Below are positions 1 to 9,083 of a DNA stretch of 64,000 nucleotides, one piece after another (within the stretch, counting starts at the first letter, position 1; every line of letters starts with the position of its first letter). Source of the stretch: Limosilactobacillus balticus (GTDB lineage Bacteria; Bacillota; Bacilli; Lactobacillales; Lactobacillaceae); NCBI RefSeq assembly GCF_014145615.1, contig NZ_JACIVH010000042.1, positions 326,121 through 390,120 of the forward strand, read 5' to 3'. The translations under genes were made by a program, and so were the position numbers. The notes below the pieces were generated by a model. It saw only the letters and a list, made by a program, of their open reading frames with translations. It was not told where the DNA came from and did no database searches.

Positions 1-1059
1 GATCGGCCCTAATGCAGAAATTAAGTATCCAACTGATTGAACCATTCCTGAAAGATTTCGTGTATCAGCGGAACTCTTGGTCTTTAGTCCGAATAAAGTC
101 ATTGCAAGAACAAAAGTGGTAGTTGTACCAGCACCAAGAAATAGGGCAACAAATATATAGTAAACAAGGGAATTTACCGGAAAGAACATCATTCCAGTTC
201 CGATTAAAGAAATGGTTCCCGCAAATAGCATAATTGGTTGCCGATTCTTCATCTTAGTGGCAATTACGGGGATTGCAAAGGCAAATGGCATTGATAATAG
301 TTGTAGTAATCCAGCAACTAGACTCGCATTATCACTGCTTAATCCGGCATCCATGGCAATTGTAGGCAACCAGGCAACAATACTATAGAATACGAAACAT
401 TGTCCCCCAAAGAATAAGAGTAACCACCATGCATTTGCGTTTTTCCACATGTTAGTTCCTCGATCAGTAGAACTGCTTTCGTTAGTAGCACGTTGATTAT
501 AGAGTAAGTTCGGTACCCAGATAATAGCTGCGATTAAAGCAACAATGCTAATAATGATAACAGCTGTTTGCCAACTAGTAGCGTGGGTAATTGGGGTAAT
601 TGCGTAAGCGCCAATTGCAGCAAACAAAGTCATTGCGACATTATACATCCCGGTTACACTTCCAATTTGATTTGGTAGCTTATCAGAAATAATCGCAGGT
701 AATAAGACGTTAATGCAAGTGATGGCAGCCCCGACTAATATTGTTCCGATCATTAACGATGAGAAGTTTAAAATTCGTAAATAAGAACCAATAAACATTA
801 AAATCATTGCTAACTCAATCGTTAGTTCATTACCAATTTTTTGAGCGAGTGCTGAAACTACTGATGATAATAATCCAAAACAAAGCAGGGGAATAGTTGT
901 TAAAATTCCTAAGCTGGTAGTTTCGACATTAAAAGTTTGTGCAATATCTTTAATGACAGATGGTATTGCTGTAATCGGCATCCGCATACAGATCCCAAGG
1001 AAAAATAATCCAAGGATCAGAAGTGGACTATGCTTTTTGAGTTTTTCCAAAAAATTCAT
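1..1059 (-). CDS. MFS transporter, CynX/NimT-like (3' end cut by window edge)
   Basis: Reading the minus strand from ATG at 1059 gives 353 uninterrupted codons up to the window edge, so the C-terminus lies outside. The protein starts MNFLEKLKKHSPLLILGLFF and shows about ten hydrophobic helices. The early 'GICMRMPITAIPSVIKDI' segment is typical of the CynX/NimT (cyanate/nitroimidazole) branch of the major facilitator superfamily. The start is chosen because GATGAAAGG precedes it, and the ATGs just upstream run into TGA. Substrate cannot be told from sequence. It is divergent from the VOC gene at 1226. Confidence 0.85.
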   Translation of the reverse strand, partial: MNFLEKLKKHSPLLILGLFFLGICMRMPITAIPSVIKDIAQTFNVETTSLGILTTIPLLCFGLLSSVVSALAQKIGNELTIELAMILMFIGSYLRILNFSSLMIGTILVGAAITCINVLLPAIISDKLPNQIGSVTGMYNVAMTLFAAIGAYAITPITHATSWQTAVIIISIVALIAAIIWVPNLLYNQRATNESSSTDRGTNMWKNANAWWLLLFFGGQCFVFYSIVAWLPTIAMDAGLSSDNASLVAGLLQLLSMPFAFAIPVIATKMKNRQPIMLFAGTISLIGTGMMFFPVNSLVYYIFVALFLGAGTTTTFVLAMTLFGLKTKSSADTRNLSGMVQSVGYLISALGPI

Positions 1060-1225
1060 CCTTTCATCATAAGATTAGCTTGATAATAGACTAGACAATT
1101 ATATCATAATGGGGCCTTAGTTATGATTAATATACGGTTAGAAGTAGTTAATCCAATTAGAGACTAGTTTGACGGAAAGCGATTCAAAATATATAATCAA
1201 CAATGAATATTTTTGGAGGAACACT

Positions 1226-1651
1226 ATGACGGTTATATACCCATACCTAACATTTGAGAATGCGAAGGAAGCGATGACTTATTATGAGCAAGACTTTGGC
1301 GCTCAAATCATATATCATGAGGCCCTGACAAAAGAGCAGGCGGAAAGTCTAGGATTACCAGTTGATCAATTGAGCCAAACAACAATGCGGGGCGAATTTA
1401 TGATTGCTGGGCAAAAGATTATTTGTGCAGATGCAACAATGGGCAATCCCCAAACTTCTACTCTAATTTCAATTTTACTTGATTTTGAAGAAGAGGAAGA
1501 TAAAGCACGTGATTTGTTTAATCGTTTAGCAAAATCGGAAAATCAACGTGTGACGGTACCATTTGGTGATTGGATACTAAATAATGTAATGGGGCAGGTT
1601 GTAGATAAGTATGGGATAACATGGCTGATAAGTGCTAATAAACAAGGCTGA
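1226..1651 (+). CDS. VOC-family (PhnB/glyoxalase-like) protein
   Basis: A 141-residue protein with the pattern of the PhnB-like branch of the vicinal oxygen chelate fold: N-terminal 'IYPYLTFENAKEAMTYY', a central 'MRGEFMIAGQKIICADA' and a C-terminal 'QVVDKYGITWLI' strand. An upstream TTG at 1169 would extend the frame, but TTGGAGGA sits 5 nt before the ATG at 1226, so the shorter form is chosen. Proteins of this group often lack a known enzyme activity, and no substrate is inferred. It ends in a bidirectional terminator shared with nrdI. Confidence 0.8.
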   Translation: MTVIYPYLTFENAKEAMTYYEQDFGAQIIYHEALTKEQAESLGLPVDQLSQTTMRGEFMIAGQKIICADATMGNPQTSTLISILLDFEEEEDKARDLFNRLAKSENQRVTVPFGDWILNNVMGQVVDKYGITWLISANKQG

Positions 1652-1653
1652 TA

Positions 1654-1695
1654 TAAAATAAAAGCGACTTGGATTTCCAAGTCGCTTTTATTTTA
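1654..1695. terminator. bidirectional intrinsic terminator between VOC gene and nrdI
   Basis: Perfect inverted repeat: an arm of about 20 bp (TAAAATAAAAGCGACTTGGA) and its reverse complement around a 2-nt centre, flanked by A and T tracts. It lies between two convergent genes and can stop transcription from both sides. Confidence 0.85.
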
Positions 1696-1699
1696 TAGA

Positions 1700-2167
1700 C
1701 TAGGCGTTAATTTCGCTCCACCGTTTAGTTAAGATAGTATAAATACGCTCAATATCTTGTGAAGTGCCCCGTAATTCATAGTCCGCGAGAAATGGTGCGT
1801 CAAAGTCTCGCGAGTATTTACGAGCAGTTAAGCAATATTGTTCGTTAAAATTCTTGTTACCACTGCCTACGACGCCGACGCATTGGTTGGCATTATCGTT
1901 GTAGGCAATATATTCACCTAATGCATTTGTCATAATTTCAGTAAAACCAGAATCGATCCCGTTACCACCATTTAAATATGTGGGCACGAAAGCAAAGAAG
2001 GGTTCTGTTTCATCGGCAGGAAGAGTTTGATCGCTAACTTCTTTTAATTCAATAAGTGGACGATCTTCGCTAATACTGTGCTGTTGTTTAGCATATCCCT
2101 GCATCCGCGTTAAGAAGGAACGGGTATTTCCCTCAAGCGAGATATAAATAATATTCATTGGTGCCAT
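1700..2167 (-). CDS. nrdI: flavodoxin-like ribonucleotide reductase accessory protein NrdI
   Basis: 155 residues. The N-terminal 'IIYISLEGNTRSF' is the NrdI FMN phosphate-binding loop, followed by 'PTYLNGGNG' and 'GVVGSGNKNFNEQYC', which are characteristic of NrdI rather than ordinary flavodoxins. Family role: reduced-flavin supply of superoxide to assemble the dimanganese-tyrosyl cofactor of class Ib ribonucleotide reductase. No nrdEF genes are next to it here. AGAAGGAAG is well placed before ATG 2167; an internal ATG three codons later is possible. Confidence 0.85.
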   Translation of the reverse strand: MAPMNIIYISLEGNTRSFLTRMQGYAKQQHSISEDRPLIELKEVSDQTLPADETEPFFAFVPTYLNGGNGIDSGFTEIMTNALGEYIAYNDNANQCVGVVGSGNKNFNEQYCLTARKYSRDFDAPFLADYELRGTSQDIERIYTILTKRWSEINA

Positions 2168-2278
2168 GTGAATTTCTTCCTTCTAGTTTAAATTTATTTT
2201 AATATCACAAAATTATTTTAGTAGAATTAACCGCTAAATAAAAGGATAATTTTCTTATTGTTGCCAAAATGTAAAGTT

Positions 2279-3607
2279 TTACTTTGATAAAGTAGTAACG
2301 ATAAAGCTATCAATATATGAATGGCGGTAATCCTGAATTTTTAAATCAAGGTTAGCTAACCTAATTGTTTCCCCTTCATGAATATCCTGGTAATTGTCCA
2401 ATACGTATCCTGATAAAGTTACCACATCGCTATCTTCAGAATTTTTAAGATCAACGTGGAAGAAACGTTCAAAATCATAAATGGTCGTTTTTCCATCAAC
2501 TCGGTATTGATTTTTACCAAGTTTAGAAATCATATTATCTGAAACATTATCAATTTCGTCTCTTACCGTTCCAAAGAGTTCTTCATAAATGTCTTTATCA
2601 GTAATGATTCCGCTAGTTCCCCCGTACTCATCAACAACGACTACCATCGGCACCCGAGTACTAATCATTAACTTAAGAACTTCGGTAATTGGGGTGGTTT
2701 CAGGAGTAGTAGGCATATGGCGGAGTACTTTTGCTAAGGATACCTCTCCGTTAATTTGTTTTTGTCGAATTAAGTCATAGTTAAAAACATAACCTAAAAT
2801 TTTATCCTTATCATTATTAGCAACTACCGGTAAGCGACTGTATTTTGTTTTAAGATATAGTTTAATCGCGTCATTCACAGTTTTGTTTATATCAATGACA
2901 GTTAATTGCGTACGATCAATCATAATATCCTTAGCAACTTTATCATTAAAATCAAAGGCTCGCTCCATATATAATAAGTCATTATGTTCAAGTTCACCGC
3001 CTTTGACAGCGTTTCGAGATAGGCTAATGATCTCACTTTGCGAAAGAACGTCTTGACTCTCATCAGCTGGCTTCATACCTAACATTTTAACAATTCCGTT
3101 GGCAGAACTATTAAGCAACCAGACGAAAGGATAAAAAGTAATGTGAAAATAGTGCAGTGGGGTGGTAACAAACATCAGAGTCTTGATTGGGATATCAATA
3201 CTGATGTTTTTTGGTACAATCTCGGTTAAGACCACTTCAAAATATGTTAGAAGAAGAACTCCCACAATGGCACTTATAACATGGATGCCACTATTGTTTA
3301 GTGACCAGCTTGGCAACGAGAGAGCATCAGTTAAGAGCTCTTCAATTGTTCCTTCGCCGACCCAACCGAGGATAATTCCACAAATTGAAACCCCTACTTG
3401 AGTGGTAGAAAGATATTCCGTTAGATTGGTGACCATTTTGATTGCACGGTTTATTTTCGCAGATGGTTTATCGCGCTTTGCTTGCATTTCTTCTAGGGCC
3501 GTTACCCGTGCCTGCACAAGCGCAAATTCGGCAGCCACAAAGAATGCCGCAAAGATAAATGTAATGATGATAATTATAAAGTTTGTGAATAGTTGGCCCT
3601 CATTCAA
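2279..3607 (-). CDS. CNNM/HlyC-CorC family membrane protein with CBS pair
   Basis: 442 residues in three parts: an N-terminal CNNM/DUF21 membrane domain of about 200 residues beginning 'FIIIIITFIFAAFFVAAEFA', a CBS-domain pair (around 215-335, with 'DIMIDRTQLTVIDI' and 'VVVVDEYGGTSGIITDKD'), and a C-terminal transporter-associated domain. Members are linked to magnesium or cobalt efflux/tolerance; which ion is moved here is unknown. Start: the frame is open to 3640, but AUGAGGA lies about 9 nt before a TTG at 3607, so that TTG is preferred. An upstream TTG at 3640 or ATG at 3622 cannot be excluded. Confidence 0.85.
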   Translation of the reverse strand: MNEGQLFTNFIIIIITFIFAAFFVAAEFALVQARVTALEEMQAKRDKPSAKINRAIKMVTNLTEYLSTTQVGVSICGIILGWVGEGTIEELLTDALSLPSWSLNNSGIHVISAIVGVLLLTYFEVVLTEIVPKNISIDIPIKTLMFVTTPLHYFHITFYPFVWLLNSSANGIVKMLGMKPADESQDVLSQSEIISLSRNAVKGGELEHNDLLYMERAFDFNDKVAKDIMIDRTQLTVIDINKTVNDAIKLYLKTKYSRLPVVANNDKDKILGYVFNYDLIRQKQINGEVSLAKVLRHMPTTPETTPITEVLKLMISTRVPMVVVVDEYGGTSGIITDKDIYEELFGTVRDEIDNVSDNMISKLGKNQYRVDGKTTIYDFERFFHVDLKNSEDSDVVTLSGYVLDNYQDIHEGETIRLANLDLKIQDYRHSYIDSFIVTTLSK

Positions 3608-3779
3608 AATAACATTCCTCATTTCGATTGGTAAGTACAATTTATGTATATTATTTTACCATTCAAATAAGGCGTTATAAATTAAAGCATGTTAAAAAGA
3701 AGGACATGTTTATTTCGTTCATTACCTAAAAAATGATAAGATTAGTAAAGGTAGATAGCTTAAGAAAAGAGGTTATATA

Positions 3780-4643
3780 GTGAGTAGTATTACAATTAAT
3801 GATTTAGTCTATGATGCTAAATCAGGAGATCAATTAGACAACGTTTCATTAGAACTAAAGTCACCACAAGTAGTCGGAATTTGCAGTAACGATACAGGGG
3901 CAGCAACTGCATTAGAAGATCTATTATCTGTCCGTGGAAAAATTTTAAATGGGGATGTAACAATTAACGGGGTTCCATTCAAAAAATATAAGCGTCAAAG
4001 CAAAAATGAGATCGGCCGAATTGATGATGTGGTTTTAAAAGGAAAAACAGTGGAGAAAGCTGTTGACCACGCATTACGCCATCGTAAAAATGCTTTAAAA
4101 CCAGAGCAAGCACTTCAAATGCTTAAATCATTAAAATTTGAACCAGACCAGATGATTGCTGCATTAAGTGAGGCTCAACAACTAGAATTACGGATGGCGC
4201 TCCTTCTTACTTGGCAATGTTCAATCGTAATTTTGAGCGATGCCTTTGATGGCTTGGAGGCAGACAACCGGCAAATGATTGGTCACCTTGTTAAAGACTA
4301 TGCGCAAAAGGTCGATGCCTTAGTGCTTTTCACAAGTAAAAATATTTCGACATTGATGAGGTTTGCTCATACTCTTTACTACTTTAATGGCAGTCATTTG
4401 ACTTCTACACGAGATTTATCAATGAATGATGGTGTAGATTGCACAGTGACAGTAATGGGTACCGGATTGTCAATTGATAATGCGGTAAAGTTAGGAGCAC
4501 ACATGTTGGAAGAAGCAGGTAATGAGACCCGGTTCCTCTTTACTGGAAATATCCAAACATTATTGCCATTACTAGAGCAGAGCACCATTACTGATATCAG
4601 AATTGAAGATGCAACGATTGAAGATGAATTGATGGCTTACTAA
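3780..4643 (+). CDS. degenerate ABC-ATPase-like protein lacking catalytic motifs
   Basis: 287 residues, GTG start after AAAAGAGG. The layout is that of an ABC nucleotide-binding domain, but the key motifs are gone. The Walker A position reads 'GICSNDTGAATAL' (no GKS/T lysine), the signature reads 'LSEAQQ', the Walker B stretch reads 'VILSDAFDGL' with Ser and Asp where Asp and Glu are expected, and the switch His is Lys ('TSKN'). The last 80 or so residues are a separate unassigned region. It is first in an apparent three-gene operon and no membrane partner is encoded nearby. It probably does not hydrolyse ATP; a regulatory or scaffold role is only a guess. Confidence 0.75.
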   Translation: MSSITINDLVYDAKSGDQLDNVSLELKSPQVVGICSNDTGAATALEDLLSVRGKILNGDVTINGVPFKKYKRQSKNEIGRIDDVVLKGKTVEKAVDHALRHRKNALKPEQALQMLKSLKFEPDQMIAALSEAQQLELRMALLLTWQCSIVILSDAFDGLEADNRQMIGHLVKDYAQKVDALVLFTSKNISTLMRFAHTLYYFNGSHLTSTRDLSMNDGVDCTVTVMGTGLSIDNAVKLGAHMLEEAGNETRFLFTGNIQTLLPLLEQSTITDIRIEDATIEDELMAY

Positions 4644-4660
4644 TAGATTTGGAGGTTGTT

Positions 4661-5185
4661 ATGGGTCGGATAGTTTTTATTAGTCACCGGCATGACGATT
4701 TAGTACCAACGATTATCAAAAGGGTTCCAGAAGCAGTTGCGCTTACTAGTTTTAAATTTGAAATTCAGCGTGGGGATATATTATGTTGGCTTCCCACTGT
4801 TACGGAGTATGTAGATGATGAAGTCCAAGAGTTAGCTGAATTGATTGACCATTCACTGTTTTTACCATCAAAAATAGTAATGCTTTCGATTGCAGGAACA
4901 GCAGATGATGCGACCAATCAGCAATTACAGGAATGGTATGGACGACAGGCAACTCAGGCTGTTCTTGCTCATCAATATGCAGTTAAAATGATTGATGAAT
5001 TTGAGTTGCCATATACTATTATTAGAGCCTTGCCAATTACTAATGAAGAAACTTCTCTTAAGGTTGTTAGTGAGGGTAGTGCTTTAGAAGGTAAAGAGAT
5101 TGGATTAGAACAAGTAGCACAGATAATTGAACAAGCAGTTACTACCGATGATTTTCGGAATCAATCGATTGGAATTGCCCCATAA
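4661..5185 (+). CDS. small NmrA/SDR-like Rossmann protein, divergent
   Basis: 174 residues; GGAGG lies directly before ATG 4661. The C-terminal half follows the NAD(P)-binding NmrA/atypical SDR pattern: a strand then 'QAVLAHQYAVKMIDEFELPY', 'TIIRALPITNEE' and 'IGLEQVAQIIEQAV'. The N-terminus 'MGRIVFISHRHDDLV' lacks the GxxGxxG dinucleotide loop, so cofactor binding is doubtful. It sits 17 nt after the ABC-like gene and 16 nt before the DUF1836 gene, so the three are probably co-transcribed. Function unknown. Confidence 0.65.
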   Translation: MGRIVFISHRHDDLVPTIIKRVPEAVALTSFKFEIQRGDILCWLPTVTEYVDDEVQELAELIDHSLFLPSKIVMLSIAGTADDATNQQLQEWYGRQATQAVLAHQYAVKMIDEFELPYTIIRALPITNEETSLKVVSEGSALEGKEIGLEQVAQIIEQAVTTDDFRNQSIGIAP

Positions 5186-5201
5186 GAAAGCAGGTTGTGA
5201 T

Positions 5202-5729
5202 ATGGATAAATTAGAAGAATATCAACGATGGCAAAATAATTTAGCACGGGTGCGGTTTCCACGATGGAAAGAACTACCTACACTAGGTTTGTATGTGGAC
5301 CAAGTGGTGGCAATTGTAAATGAACAATTAAATCATTTGGGAATTGAGCCACTCACCAAATCAATGGTAAATAATTATGTGAAAAAGAAAGTTATTCAAG
5401 CACCAATCAAGAAAAAGTATGCTGTTAACCAATTAGTAGATCTTTTGCTGATTGGATTATTAAAATCAAATTTTTCACTAGATGATATTCGTGCAGGAAT
5501 TGCTCAGGTTACTATGAATTCTTACCCGCAAGCTGCTTATGACCGCTTTGTCGAAATCTTAAATGCACTTTTAGCGGGAGAAGAAATTCCAAGTACTAAT
5601 GTGATTAATCCACAAAATGATCGATTAATGACTTTAGCATTGAAGTCAGTATTATCGCGAATGGATGCTGCTCAATTATTAACTGCAATGCAAAAAGTTG
5701 CTCAACCTGCTCCGTTGGAAAATAATTAG
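5202..5729 (+). CDS. DUF1836 protein
   Basis: 175 residues. The segment 'LTKSMVNNYVKKKVIQAPIKKKYAVNQLVDLLLIGLLK' (split here over residues of about 50-90) is the hallmark of DUF1836, whose N-terminal half resembles a MerR-type winged helix. The frame is open upstream to 5127, but AGCAGG precedes ATG 5202 and this start follows the previous stop. It is the third gene of the 3780-5729 operon. DNA binding is plausible and not shown. Confidence 0.75.
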   Translation: MDKLEEYQRWQNNLARVRFPRWKELPTLGLYVDQVVAIVNEQLNHLGIEPLTKSMVNNYVKKKVIQAPIKKKYAVNQLVDLLLIGLLKSNFSLDDIRAGIAQVTMNSYPQAAYDRFVEILNALLAGEEIPSTNVINPQNDRLMTLALKSVLSRMDAAQLLTAMQKVAQPAPLENN

Positions 5730-5796
5730 TTTTAATTATTTTGTTGCAATTACAACAAAAAGATTTTAATATTGTAAACGAGGAGAATTTTTATCA

Positions 5797-6249
5797 ATGA
5801 TTGATATTTTACGTGAAATAGGGATGATTGATCGAGCCCTCGATTCGATTGCCAATATTGAGTTCAAGAAAATCGATTTAGCACGTGGTCAATACCTATA
5901 TGTTGTTCGTATTTATGAGCATCCAGGAATTATTTCAGAACAATTATCAAACTTGATAAAAGTAGACCGAACAACGATTGCCCGTGCTGTAAAAAAGCTT
6001 GAAAAAAATGGCTTTATTGAAAGAAAAAGTGATCCAACGAATAAGAAAATCAAGCGACTTTATGTTACTCAAAAAGGAAAAGAGATTTATCCCTTTATTA
6101 TTCGTGAAAACCAATTTTCAAATAGTGAGGCATTGAAAGGCTTCTCGGAAAAAGAGGCTCAGCAGGTTCATGATTATCTAGTTCGTATCCGTCAAAATAT
6201 TGATGGTGATTGGGATACTGTCAAGCATGGGGGCAAGCGTCAATATTAA
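5797..6249 (+). CDS. MarR-family transcriptional regulator
   Basis: 150 residues. A winged helix-turn-helix is visible at about 45-105: 'GIISEQLSNLIKVDRTTIAR' with recognition helix, then the wing 'RKSDPTNKKIKRLYVTQKG'. Dimerisation helices flank it. GAGGAG precedes the ATG. The next gene (B3/B4 domain) starts 23 nt downstream behind its own RBS and is probably co-transcribed and may be a target. The ligand is unknown. Confidence 0.88.
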   Translation: MIDILREIGMIDRALDSIANIEFKKIDLARGQYLYVVRIYEHPGIISEQLSNLIKVDRTTIARAVKKLEKNGFIERKSDPTNKKIKRLYVTQKGKEIYPFIIRENQFSNSEALKGFSEKEAQQVHDYLVRIRQNIDGDWDTVKHGGKRQY

Positions 6250-6272
6250 TTTATAAAGAGGAGATTATTTTT

Positions 6273-6998
6273 ATGAAGCAAGTGACGATTGATCCAAGTT
6301 TTTGGGAACTTTTTCCAGATGCACAAGTAAATATTTTGTTTGCAAATGGCATTAATAATCATAATGCTGATGATAACTATGATGAACGAAAGAAACTATT
6401 AGCAAAAGCTACTCGCGAGGCTGATAAATTTTTAACTAATGAAACATTTCGCTTAAATCCAGTTGTTGACCAGTGGCGTCAAGCATTTCAACAATTTAAG
6501 AAAAAGAAAGGTGCACGCTCATCAATTGAGGCGCTATTAAAACGTGCCAATCAAGGACGGAAATTTGAACCAATTGAACCGCTTGTGGATGTCTACAATA
6601 GTATTTCCTTGAGCTATGGTGTTCCAGTAGGAATTGAAGATCGGAATAAGATTGCTGGTGACCTTCACCTTGGCGTTGCAAAAGGTGGCGAAGCATTTCG
6701 TCCAGTAGGTGCTGAAGATGATGAGCCTGCGTTGGAGGGCGAAGTTATTTATTATGACGATGAAGGTGCTGTTTGTCGTTGCCTCAACTGGCGTGAAGCT
6801 CAGCGAACAATGTTGACAGAAGATTCCCAAAATGTAGTTGCAGTTATGGAAGCAATTAATTCAGAACAAATTGAACGCGCTAATGAAGCGATGGAAGAAT
6901 TGAGTAAGTTAATTAACCAATACTTTGGTGTAAATGCATCGCAAGTTTATCAACTAACTAAGGACCAACCGATTGCCGAAGTTCCAGATAATTTATAA
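6273..6998 (+). CDS. B3/B4 domain-containing protein
   Basis: 241 residues resembling the free-standing B3/4 domain of phenylalanyl-tRNA synthetase beta subunits: 'RLNPVVDQWRQAFQQFKKKK' followed by 'SSIEALLKRA', 'PVGIEDRNKIAGDL' and 'RCLNWREAQRTMLTE'. The frame is open from 6210, inside the MarR gene, but AAAGAGGAG sits before ATG 6273. Free-standing B3/4 proteins may edit or bind aminoacyl-tRNA; the true role is unknown. It runs into a bidirectional terminator that overlaps its stop. Confidence 0.8.
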   Translation: MKQVTIDPSFWELFPDAQVNILFANGINNHNADDNYDERKKLLAKATREADKFLTNETFRLNPVVDQWRQAFQQFKKKKGARSSIEALLKRANQGRKFEPIEPLVDVYNSISLSYGVPVGIEDRNKIAGDLHLGVAKGGEAFRPVGAEDDEPALEGEVIYYDDEGAVCRCLNWREAQRTMLTEDSQNVVAVMEAINSEQIERANEAMEELSKLINQYFGVNASQVYQLTKDQPIAEVPDNL

Positions 6999-7047
6999 AA
7001 AAGAAAATGAGTGAAAAATGTCGACATTTTTCACTCATTTTCTTTTT
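6998..7047. terminator. bidirectional terminator overlapping both stop codons
   Basis: A perfect 23-bp inverted repeat around TCGA (left arm 6998-7020, right arm 7025-7047), A-rich on the left and T-rich on the right. It extends into the last codons of the minus-strand permease gene, so both convergent transcripts can end here. Confidence 0.88.
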
Positions 7048-8146
7048 GAATTGTTATTCTATTTTTTGCATCAGTACTTAATAATTTATAAAGGGCTGCA
7101 AATAAGGGAACAGTGAACATCATTCCAAGAATTCCAGAAATTCCCCCGCCAATAATAACCGCGGCAAATACCCATACACTTGGGAGTCCAATTGATCTTC
7201 CAACAACTAGGGGGTAGGTAATGCGGTTATCTAATTGTTGAAGGAGAATAATAAAGATTAAGAAAATACCGGCTTGAAGTGGAGAAACGGCAAAAATGAT
7301 AATTACTCCGACACTAGCTCCAAGGATGGCGCCAATGATTGGAATTAAAGCACCAAATGCAGTTACAACGCCGATCATTGAAGCATAAGGCATTCGTAAG
7401 ATCGTCATCCCGATAAAACACGAGATGCCAAGAATAGCAGCATCTTTACACTGACCAACGATATAGTTACTGTAACTTTCATCAAAAACTTTCAGGACTC
7501 TAATTATTTGTGACTGGTAGCGGCTAAAGTATGTTGAAAGTAACTTAGTAAATTGATGTTGCAACATTTCTTTATAGATCAAGAGGTAGATTGAAAAGAA
7601 AAAAGCAATAATTGCAGTTGTGGCAGCAGAAAATACAGACGAGGCTGTTGAAATGACTGTCCGGAAAGTTCCGCCAACGCCAGACGTAAGGTATTTACCA
7701 ATTTTATCCCATTGGATTTTACTAGCATCAAAACTATTGATGAAGCCTTTAAAATCACTACTATGTTCAAAGTAATCGATAAAATGGTTGATAATGTGAC
7801 TATGATTAGCAATAAGCAATCTTACACACGTAATAAGTTCAGGAATTACCAGGGCAAAAACGATGGCAATTATTAGGATGATTGTTAAGTAGGACAGCAC
7901 TATTCCGACTGGACGCTTAAACTTTTGTGCACTTGGTTTCTTGAATAAATATAAGTAGAGGTGTTCATACTGTCTTAATAAGAGGTTAACGATATAAGCG
8001 ACTATTCCACCTATTAAAAGAGGCATAGTTGCTGAAAAAATTGTTTGGATAAATTTAGCGACAATTTCCCAATAAGTGATTGCCAAGTAGAGGATAAATA
8101 AGGCTAGTACTAAAGAAATATGACGGCGATTAATATATTGCTTCAC
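7031..8146 (-). CDS. AI-2E family (TqsA/PerM-like) membrane protein
   Basis: 371 residues with about eight hydrophobic segments, a large central soluble region (about 110-190) and the family motif 'FGALIPIIGAILGASVG' in the C-terminal half. The family includes the autoinducer-2 exporter TqsA and Na+/H+ antiporter-like members, so the substrate cannot be assigned. ATG start after GAGGAG. The TIM-barrel gene lies 12 nt upstream on the same strand, suggesting co-transcription. Confidence 0.85.
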   Translation of the reverse strand: MKQYINRRHISLVLALFILYLAITYWEIVAKFIQTIFSATMPLLIGGIVAYIVNLLLRQYEHLYLYLFKKPSAQKFKRPVGIVLSYLTIILIIAIVFALVIPELITCVRLLIANHSHIINHFIDYFEHSSDFKGFINSFDASKIQWDKIGKYLTSGVGGTFRTVISTASSVFSAATTAIIAFFFSIYLLIYKEMLQHQFTKLLSTYFSRYQSQIIRVLKVFDESYSNYIVGQCKDAAILGISCFIGMTILRMPYASMIGVVTAFGALIPIIGAILGASVGVIIIFAVSPLQAGIFLIFIILLQQLDNRITYPLVVGRSIGLPSVWVFAAVIIGGGISGILGMMFTVPLFAALYKLLSTDAKNRITIQKENE

Positions 8147-8158
8147 GATAAATCTCCT

Positions 8159-8989
8159 CTATATATTAAGCTTTTGATAAAGTTTAACTAAATAATTATG
8201 ACTGTCGATTTGTTCACGACAATTATTTTGATCATGTAAGTTAATTTCATAAATACTAGTAGCAACTGAGTTTAAGTGAGGCAAAACATTAGCCCAGTCG
8301 ATTTTGCCAGTGCCGAGAGTAAGGCTATCGTGAGTTTCACCCATTGAATCAACTAGGTGATAGTGAACGACCCGATCTTTTAAGTGTTCTAGGGATGCGG
8401 CTAATTTCTGGTTGTTTCCATGAAGTTCAATAAAACAATGGGATGTATCAAAGGCAAGTCGATAATTATGCGCAAGAATTTCATCTTCTTGAAGAGGATC
8501 GCCATAAGCAAAGACTGGCGCAATTGAATTTTCAAACATAATATGATCACCGCCAGCATCTGCAAAACGATCTAATCGCTGATAAACAGCATTTCGGGCG
8601 TCCTCTACACTAGGATAGAGTGAAACAAAGTAACGTGATTCAGGACCGGCATAACCACCATGAACCAAAACTTGCACATCAAGGTCATCGGCCAAATAAA
8701 GTAGCTTTTCAGTTGTGAATTCGATGAAGCGATATAGGTCGGGGTATTGTTTTTCCGGGGCTACTACTTCTGAATGATGATCTTGAAATTGCATTGGGTG
8801 ATGTAGAATAATATTTTTAATACCAGCGTCTTTAACGTATTGAATTGCATCATAGAGACGATGATAACCCTCATCAGTAAAGTCATGAGCATCAGTGTAA
8901 AATTCATAAGTAGCAGGATTATATTGTAAGCGATCATCAATTTGGTTTAGTTGACTGCTTCCCTTTAATCCTAATTGTGGTAAAAACAT
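8159..8989 (-). CDS. xylose-isomerase-like TIM barrel protein
   Basis: 276 residues of the AP-endonuclease 2/xylose isomerase-like fold. Likely metal ligands are spread along the barrel: 'IILHHPM', 'VLVHGGYAGP', 'MFENSIAP', 'AFDTSHCFIE', 'VHYHLVDSMGETHD' and 'YEINLHD', with the family's 'GTGKIDW'. It is likely a metal-dependent sugar epimerase/isomerase or an endonuclease-related enzyme; sequence alone does not decide. Its start faces the membrane protein gene at 9084 across a short divergent region. Confidence 0.78.
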   Translation of the reverse strand: MFLPQLGLKGSSQLNQIDDRLQYNPATYEFYTDAHDFTDEGYHRLYDAIQYVKDAGIKNIILHHPMQFQDHHSEVVAPEKQYPDLYRFIEFTTEKLLYLADDLDVQVLVHGGYAGPESRYFVSLYPSVEDARNAVYQRLDRFADAGGDHIMFENSIAPVFAYGDPLQEDEILAHNYRLAFDTSHCFIELHGNNQKLAASLEHLKDRVVHYHLVDSMGETHDSLTLGTGKIDWANVLPHLNSVATSIYEINLHDQNNCREQIDSHNYLVKLYQKLNI

Positions 8990-9083
8990 ATACCTTACCT
9001 CCTAAAAACTAACTACTATCTTTATCTTACCAGATTTTGAACAATTTCTTATGGTAAGATACCATATTAAGGAGGTGTTTCAC

